Positions 5,956 to 9,633 of a stretch of 9,633 nucleotides of DNA are shown one piece after another. A program made the position numbers and the translations under genes. The notes below the pieces were generated by a model. It did no database searches. It saw only the letters and a program-made list of their open reading frames with translations, and was not told where the DNA came from. The DNA lies in NCBI GenBank assembly GCA_003162255.1, contig PMMJ01000227.1, forward strand, positions 2,296 to 11,928, given 5' to 3'. The DNA is from Acidobacteriaceae bacterium (lineage in GTDB: Bacteria > Acidobacteriota > Terriglobia > Terriglobales > Acidobacteriaceae). How positions within the stretch are numbered: the first letter of the stretch is position 1; each line of letters begins with the position of its first letter.

Positions 5956-6925
5956 AGATGGTGCTCTCTTCGCTTTGCGCTCGCAGGACGCGATCGATGG
6001 AGTAGGGAGCGCGCAGAGTGGGCTCGTGGTAGTGGCGCACCTGCATCTCTCCCAGCAAGCCGACGGCGAGCATGTTCACTCCCCCCAGCAACAGGACGGC
6101 GGAGAACATCATCAGCGGGCCGTGCTGATACATGACATCGGCCTGGTGCAGGAGCTTTTGCAGAATGAGCCAGCCGGAGATGCCGCAGCCCGCCATGATG
6201 CTGAACATCCCAATCGTGCCGAAGAAGTGCAAGGGGCGCGAAAGATATTTGAGCAGGAAGCGGATGGTGATGAGGTCGAAGAAGACGCCGAAGGTGCGGG
6301 AGATTCCGTAATGCGAAACGCCGCGTTCCCGGTTCACATTCTTGATGGGAACTTCGACGATCGACGCGCCATACCACGACGCCAGCGCGGGAATGAAGCG
6401 GTGGAGCTCTCCGTAAAGTGGAACCTGCCCCAGAATTTCACGGCGGTAGGCTTTGAAAGTGGTGCCGAAGTCGTGAATGTCTACCCCGCTCAGTTTGGCC
6501 ATGAGCCAGTTGGCGCAGCGCGAAGGAAAACGGCGCAGCCAGAAATTGTCGACGCGATTCTTGCGCCAGCCGCTGACGATGTCGTAGCCCTCGGCAATTT
6601 TTTCGAGGAACAACGGAATGTCGGCGGGATCGTGCTGCAAGTCGCCGTCCATGGCGATGATGTATTCGCCGCGGGCGTGATCGAATCCAGCAGCGAGGCC
6701 GGCGGTTTGGCCAAAATTGCGGCGCAGCTTGACGACGGTCACGCGGCTGTCGACGGCGGCGATCTCACGCAGCAACGGGAATGTGCCATCGGTGGAACCG
6801 TCATCGACCAGCACCATCTCGAAGGGCTCGCCGCTGGCTTCCATCACGGACTTAAGGCGCGCATACAGGTCGGTGACGTTCTCCTGCTCGTTATGGAGAG
6901 GAACTACGATTGAGTATTTGAGCAC
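5948..6925 (-). CDS. Polyprenyl-phosphate-type glycosyltransferase, family 2
   Basis: Membrane-bound GT2 enzyme of the DPM1/GtrB/ArnC type, expected to transfer a sugar from a nucleotide donor to a polyprenyl phosphate on the cytoplasmic face, feeding envelope glycan or lipid modification. The 325-residue product matches the family length. The GT-A domain shows VVPLHNEQENV (7-17), LVDDGSTDGT (39-48), KLRRNFGQTAGLAAGFDHARGE-type acceptor-side sequence and AMDGDLQHDP (91-100) with the metal-binding DxD-like motif, then DFGTTFKAYRREIL and RGVSHYG. Two C-terminal membrane helices follow (PLHFFGTIGMFSIMAGCGISG and MMFSAVLLLGGVNMLAVGLL). The sugar is unknown. GTG 6925 is chosen because the GT-A fold starts immediately; the frame is open to 7024 but that extension runs almost to the tRNA. 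No Shine-Dalgarno; a TATAAT lies 9 bases upstream. Confidence 0.92.
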   Translation of the reverse strand: MLKYSIVVPLHNEQENVTDLYARLKSVMEASGEPFEMVLVDDGSTDGTFPLLREIAAVDSRVTVVKLRRNFGQTAGLAAGFDHARGEYIIAMDGDLQHDPADIPLFLEKIAEGYDIVSGWRKNRVDNFWLRRFPSRCANWLMAKLSGVDIHDFGTTFKAYRREILGQVPLYGELHRFIPALASWYGASIVEVPIKNVNRERGVSHYGISRTFGVFFDLITIRFLLKYLSRPLHFFGTIGMFSIMAGCGISGWLILQKLLHQADVMYQHGPLMMFSAVLLLGGVNMLAVGLLGEMQVRHYHEPTLRAPYSIDRVLRAQSEESTISE

Positions 6926-6934
6926 TGTGCTTTG

Positions 6935-6963
6935 ATTATACGGCAGCGGAGCGCAGCTTTCGA
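6935..6963 (-). promoter_or_regulatory. Promoter of glycosyltransferase, near-leaderless
   Basis: TATAAT at 6935-6940 (leftward strand) and TCGAAA at 6958-6963 (4 of 6 matches to TTGACA) are separated by exactly 17 bases. The -10 ends only 9 bases before the GTG at 6925, implying a leader of about 1-3 bases. Confidence 0.62.
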
Positions 6964-7029
6964 GGTGACTTCCGTGAGGCGGGGCTTTGGCGAGCACAGA
7001 GGAGAGGCATCGCGTGGCGACCAAGTCTC

Positions 7030-7104
7030 TGGTAGCCCCGGCAGGAATCGAACCTGCATAGTCAGTTTAGGAAACTGAAGTCCTATCCGTTGAACGACGG
7101 GGCC
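7030..7104 (-). tRNA. tRNA-Arg (anticodon CCT)
   Basis: Read leftward, a full cloverleaf is visible. The acceptor stem GGCCCCG/CGGGGCT has a G-T wobble at the first pair. The D stem is GTTC/GGAC, the anticodon stem TCAGT/ACTGA holds the loop TTCCTAA (anticodon CCT, reading AGG) and the T stem GCAGG/CCTGC holds TTCGATT. Discriminator A and an encoded CCA (7030-7032) finish it. AGG is a rare codon in GC-rich genomes. No integrase or repeated attachment site is seen beside it. Confidence 0.95.
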
Positions 7105-7121
7105 GCACGGGAATCAGGTTA

Positions 7122-7151
7122 GCAGGTTGCGAAACGGGATGCCAAACCTGC
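7122..7151. terminator. Possible hairpin between thiS-like gene and tRNA
   Basis: GCAGGTT (7122-7128) and AACCTGC (7145-7151) make a perfect 7-bp stem with a 16-base loop, starting 5 bases after the stop of the ThiS-like gene on the leftward strand and ending before the tRNA. It could end or process the upstream transcript. No U-tract follows and a 7-bp stem may be chance. Confidence 0.35.
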
Positions 7152-7156
7152 CATGC

Positions 7157-7360
7157 TTATCTTGATCCGCCGCCGACGAAGTGGACGATCTCCAGCCGAT
7201 CTCCATCGTGCAATGGAGTCTTTGACCATTGGTCGCGGGGCACGATTTCGCGATTCAGTTCGATCGCGAGGCGGTCGGGCTTCATGCTGAGCTGCTCGAC
7301 GAGCGCGCCCAGAGTTTCGGCGGATGACGCCTGAGTTTCGCCATTGATGGTTAGATTCAT
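7157..7360 (-). CDS. thiS: ThiS-like sulfur carrier protein with C-terminal extension
   Basis: Small beta-grasp (ubiquitin-like) protein. ThiS is adenylated at its C-terminal glycine by ThiF, converted to a thiocarboxylate and gives sulfur to ThiG for the thiamine thiazole ring. The product (67 residues from MNLTINGE) has the family's features: N-terminal MNLTINGE strand, TLGALVEQL helix, LAIELNREIVPRDQW and the end DGDRLEIVHFVGGG, which matches ThiS closely. Two residues, Ser-Arg, follow the Gly-Gly-Gly before the TAA, whereas ThiS normally ends at the glycine. MNLT at 7360 is the canonical start; ATG 7369 (MDSMNLT) or 7405 are possible, and none has a good Shine-Dalgarno. No thiG, thiF or thiO is adjacent. 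It lies 129 bases after the leftward hypothetical gene and may share its transcript. Confidence 0.85.
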   Translation of the reverse strand: MNLTINGETQASSAETLGALVEQLSMKPDRLAIELNREIVPRDQWSKTPLHDGDRLEIVHFVGGGSR

Positions 7361-7489
7361 CGAATCCATTGTCGCATTTTGCGGCCCTTCAATCCGGGCC
7401 AACAATGCGCAGGCCCTAAAGGGGCGTGTGTTTTCGAGGGCTTATCCGCAGCCGGGAACGCCGTTTCCAAAACAATTTGCAACCTACTG

Positions 7490-8080
7490 CTAAATCGCGG
7501 CGCGGAGTTGAAACTTGCGGGTGGCGGTTCGTCCCGCGAAGCTTGCTTGCACGAGCACGGAGGAATCGGAGAGCGCCTTTTCATCCACCTGAACGTTCAT
7601 TTCGGCGTTGCCCTTGGCGTCGGTGAGAACCTGCGCGTAGTAGGGCGCGGCGTCGGGCCGGACGAAACGAAGTGTAAGACGGGCGCCTTCGACCGTGGCG
7701 CCTCCGTCGGTGACCCGTATCCGCATGGTCAAGGCGCCGCTCGCATGCACGGAGCTGGCATTGACCCACTCCAGGTCAAGCTCTTTCACCGCTGCCAGCG
7801 TTTCCGGTGCATCCCGATTGTCGAAGACGGAATCAAGCTTGCCATCGCGGATGGCGTCGAGCACCTCGCGATGCAGTTCGCGCAGGCGCTTCTCCATGTC
7901 GTGATCGTTGTCCGGAAAACCTTTCCCCGCCCCCGGTCCATAAGGAACGGCGTGCTTGCCGATGCAGCGGCCGCGAACGAAAACTTGTGTTTGCAGCAAC
8001 TGCTCGCCTTCGCGGGCTTCGCTTTGCACGTGGTAGACCGTGTCTTCGTGACGAATGTCGGTGTTAAAACCAAAGATCAT
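7490..8080 (-). CDS. Hypothetical protein, GFNTD N-terminus and Ig-like C-terminal part
   Basis: No function recognised. The 196-residue product starts MIFGFNTDIRHEDTVYHVQSE, an opening I recall from a family of unnamed acidobacterial proteins with M-(I/V)-x-GFNTD starts. A conserved-looking front part (about 1-100) holds FVRGRCIGKHAVPYG and a charged helix MEKRLRELHREVLDAIRDGK. The second half (about 115-196) is strand-rich (TMRIRVTDGGATVEGARLTLRF, YYAQVLTDAKGNAEMNVQV, SVLVQASFAGRTATRKFQL), as in carboxypeptidase-regulatory or Ig-like domains. No signal peptide or membrane helix is seen, so it is probably cytoplasmic or exported by another route. The start at 8080 is preferred over the ATG at 8149 because of the family opening. 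It diverges from nuoA with 145 bases between starts. Confidence 0.75.
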   Translation of the reverse strand: MIFGFNTDIRHEDTVYHVQSEAREGEQLLQTQVFVRGRCIGKHAVPYGPGAGKGFPDNDHDMEKRLRELHREVLDAIRDGKLDSVFDNRDAPETLAAVKELDLEWVNASSVHASGALTMRIRVTDGGATVEGARLTLRFVRPDAAPYYAQVLTDAKGNAEMNVQVDEKALSDSSVLVQASFAGRTATRKFQLRAAI

Positions 8081-8154
8081 GCCATTCAGGCTTTCCCCAG
8101 TCGTGCCAAAACAGGCTCCGCCGGATGAAACTGCCGTTAAAACGCGCACTTAGC

Positions 8155-8183
8155 TTGACACTTTTGCCAGCCAAAACTAATCT
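8155..8183 (+). promoter_or_regulatory. Candidate promoter of the nuo cluster
   Basis: A perfect TTGACA (8155-8160) is followed after 17 bases by TAATCT (8178-8183), only 3 of 6 matches to the -10 consensus, or after 15 bases by ACTAAT. It would give a leader of roughly 35 bases to nuoA at 8226. A second AT-rich hexamer, TATATA (8211-8216), lies 9 bases before the ATG and may instead drive a near-leaderless start. Confidence 0.5.
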
Positions 8184-8225
8184 AGAACGTCTGCTGCTTG
8201 GCGCAAATTATATATAGCTCCCCCT

Positions 8226-8621
8226 ATGCCGGACAATTATTTCGCTCGCTACCTGCCCCTCCTGATGCATTTCGGCATAGCCACGGCCCTGGCGGCCGCG
8301 ATCGTGATCCTCTCGTGGCTGATAGGCCAGCATAAACCGAATCGGGCGAAGATGTCGCCCTATGAGTGCGGGGTTCAGCCCATCGGCGACGCTCGGGGAC
8401 GATTTTCCGTCAAGTTCTACCTGGTAGCCATGCTCTTTATATTGTTCGACGTGGAAGCCGTTTTCCTTTATCCCTGGGCGGTCATCCTGCGCGAACTGAA
8501 GATGTTCGGATTCTGGGAGATGATGGTGTACATCGCGATCGTGCTGGTCGGCCTCTTCTATGTTTGGAAAAAAGGCGTGCTCGACTGGGGTCTGACAGCC
8601 GCCAAGCGGGGAGACGTCTGA
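8226..8621 (+). CDS. nuoA: NADH-quinone oxidoreductase subunit A
   Basis: Small membrane subunit of respiratory complex I, at the joint between the quinone-binding peripheral arm and the proton-pumping membrane arm. The 131-residue product has three membrane helices (about 11-33, 62-85 and 97-114) and the family signatures SPYECG (44-49, with the loop cysteine 48) and FYLVAMLFILFDVEAVFLYPWA (64-85), including the conserved acidic residues Asp75 and Glu77. The ATG at 8226 has no clear Shine-Dalgarno. The stop overlaps the next start as TGATG, so translation of nuoC is probably coupled. It is the first gene of the rightward cluster. Confidence 0.96.
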   Translation: MPDNYFARYLPLLMHFGIATALAAAIVILSWLIGQHKPNRAKMSPYECGVQPIGDARGRFSVKFYLVAMLFILFDVEAVFLYPWAVILRELKMFGFWEMMVYIAIVLVGLFYVWKKGVLDWGLTAAKRGDV

Positions 8622-9118
8622 TGGCACTGGCTCCCCCGATCACCGACATCGAGCAGTTGAAATCGCATCCCGCTTTGGCCCGCCTGGCGGAGTGGAACGC
8701 CTCGGTCGTGCAGGCGGTGAAATTCGATCGCGACGAGCTTACGATCTGGATCGAGAAGGACGCAATTCGCGAAGCTTGCGCGATATTGCGCGACTCCACC
8801 GATTGCCCTTTCAATTACTTATGCGACATCACCTGTGTGGATTGGTATCCTTCCGAGCCGCGGTTTGAGGTGGTTTACCATCTGCTTTCGATTCCCCATA
8901 AAGAACGGGTGCGCCTGAAGGCTCGACTGGACGGCTCCAGTCCGGCGATCGAATCGGTCACGTCCGTTTGGCCCTCGGCCAACCACTATGAGCGCGAGGT
9001 GTTCGATCTGTTTGGTGTGCGCTTCAGCGGACATCCCAACCTCGAACGCATTATGATGCCCGATGACTGGGAAGGCCATCCTCTGCGGAAGGACTACCCG
9101 GTGGAAGGTTATCGGTAG
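8621..9118 (+). CDS. nuoC: NADH-quinone oxidoreductase subunit C (30 kDa)
   Basis: Peripheral-arm subunit of complex I on the cytoplasmic side, contacting NuoD and NuoB. The 165-residue product has the NuoC domain with YLCDITCVDWYP, FEVVYHLLSIPHKERVRLKA and the signature HYEREVFDLFGVRFSGHPNLERIMMPDDWEGHPLRKDYPV near the C-terminus. It is not fused to NuoD, unlike in enterobacteria. ATG 8621 overlaps the nuoA stop by one base, and GGAG 7-10 bases upstream acts as a ribosome binding site. The gene usually between nuoA and nuoC, nuoB, is absent here. Confidence 0.96.
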   Translation: MALAPPITDIEQLKSHPALARLAEWNASVVQAVKFDRDELTIWIEKDAIREACAILRDSTDCPFNYLCDITCVDWYPSEPRFEVVYHLLSIPHKERVRLKARLDGSSPAIESVTSVWPSANHYEREVFDLFGVRFSGHPNLERIMMPDDWEGHPLRKDYPVEGYR

Positions 9119-9121
9119 ATC

Positions 9122-9633
9122 ATGACGCAATTTCCCGCCACTGCAGCCGATCCCGGTCGAGAAACTAGCTCGGGTGATCGCACCCTGGTCCTGAACATGG
9201 GGCCGCAACACCCTTCGACCCACGGGGTGCTGCGCTTGGTGCTGGAAATCGACGGCGAGACCATTGTGCGGCTTAAGCCGGTGATCGGCTATCTGCACAC
9301 CGGCATCGAGAAAACCTGCGAAGCCAAGTTCTACCAGCAAGTTGTGCCGCTGACCGATCGCATCGACTATCTCTGCCCCCTGACCAACAACCTCGCCTAT
9401 TGCCTGGCTGTCGAGAAGTTGCTGGGGCTGGAGATTCCTCCAAAAGCGCAGTGGATGCGGGTTCTGATGAATGAACTGAGCCGCATCAATTCCCACCTGG
9501 TCTGGCTGGGAACGCATGCCATGGACTTGGGCGCGTTCACCGTCTTCCTCTATTGCTTCCGCGAGCGCGAAGACGTTCTGCGCTTCTTCGAGATGGTGAG
9601 CGGGCAGCGCATGATGACGTCTTATTTCCGCAT
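9122..9633 (+). CDS. nuoD: NADH-quinone oxidoreductase subunit D (3' partial)
   Basis: 49-kDa peripheral-arm subunit that forms much of the quinone-binding pocket of complex I. 170 of about 400 residues are visible before the window ends. After a variable 19-residue start come LVLNMGPQHPSTHGVLRLVLEIDGE (from 22), with the quinone-site histidines 30 and 34, then HTGIEKTCE, the run DRIDYLCPLTNNLAYCLAVEKLLGLEIP, and LSRINSHLVWLGTHAMDLGA. All match NuoD. The ATG at 9122 is 3 bases after the nuoC stop; a GGAAGG lies rather far upstream. This reading frame is open to the edge with no internal stop. Confidence 0.95.
   Translation, partial: MTQFPATAADPGRETSSGDRTLVLNMGPQHPSTHGVLRLVLEIDGETIVRLKPVIGYLHTGIEKTCEAKFYQQVVPLTDRIDYLCPLTNNLAYCLAVEKLLGLEIPPKAQWMRVLMNELSRINSHLVWLGTHAMDLGAFTVFLYCFREREDVLRFFEMVSGQRMMTSYFR

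Noticed and set aside
5945..6913. 322-codon open frame on the + strand
   Set aside because: Antisense to the glycosyltransferase with its clear GT2 motifs; no recognisable domain of its own.
6926..7024. N-terminal extension of the glycosyltransferase to 7024
   Set aside because: It would run through the -35/-10 promoter pair and the GT-A fold begins right at the GTG at 6925.
7024..7110. tRNA-Arg as an integration site
   Set aside because: No integrase, no second copy of the tRNA 3' end and no foreign gene block lie beside it.
8819..9517. 232-codon open frame on the - strand
   Set aside because: Antisense to nuoC and nuoD, whose reading frames are conserved throughout.

Overview
The window looks like ordinary chromosome from a moderately GC-rich soil-type bacterium, most likely an acidobacterium (Terriglobia-like). 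This is inferred, not shown. The clues are a transketolase with archaeal-style 'GDGEQQEG' sequence in a single chain, GFNTD-type and signal-peptide hypothetical proteins I associate with that phylum, and short hairpin-pair repeats between genes. No phage, transposase, CRISPR or defence gene was found.

Layout, left to right. A 5'-truncated PLP aminotransferase of the LysN/MocR-like class runs rightward off the left edge (1-1139). A 277-base gap with hairpin repeats follows. Then come two leftward genes: transketolase (1417-3501) and a class I/II aminotransferase (3818-5011). The 316 bases between them hold a GAGA-rich patch and a 66-base twin-hairpin element. A secreted protein of lower GC content and unknown function (5170-5931, rightward) converges on a polyprenyl-phosphate-type family 2 glycosyltransferase (5948-6925, leftward); one palindrome contains both stop codons. 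Next, all leftward, are tRNA-Arg(CCT) with encoded CCA (7030-7104), a ThiS-like sulfur carrier (7157-7360) and a hypothetical protein of the GFNTD type (7490-8080). A rightward complex I cluster begins with a promoter near 8155 and reads nuoA-nuoC-nuoD, the last cut by the right edge. nuoB is not in its usual place between nuoA and nuoC.

How the genes relate. Apart from the nuo genes, which are tightly packed and presumably co-transcribed, these appear to be independent housekeeping units: amino-acid metabolism, pentose phosphate metabolism, envelope glycan or lipid glycosylation, thiamine sulfur transfer and respiration. Most leftward genes end beside a hairpin. Two of them start 9-10 bases after a perfect TATAAT with no Shine-Dalgarno, which suggests (near-)leaderless mRNAs. 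I did not find a convincing new multi-gene system. The items most worth a second look are the ThiS tail beyond its Gly-Gly-Gly, the leaderless-type starts, the shared stop-codon palindrome, the hairpin-pair repeats and the missing nuoB.
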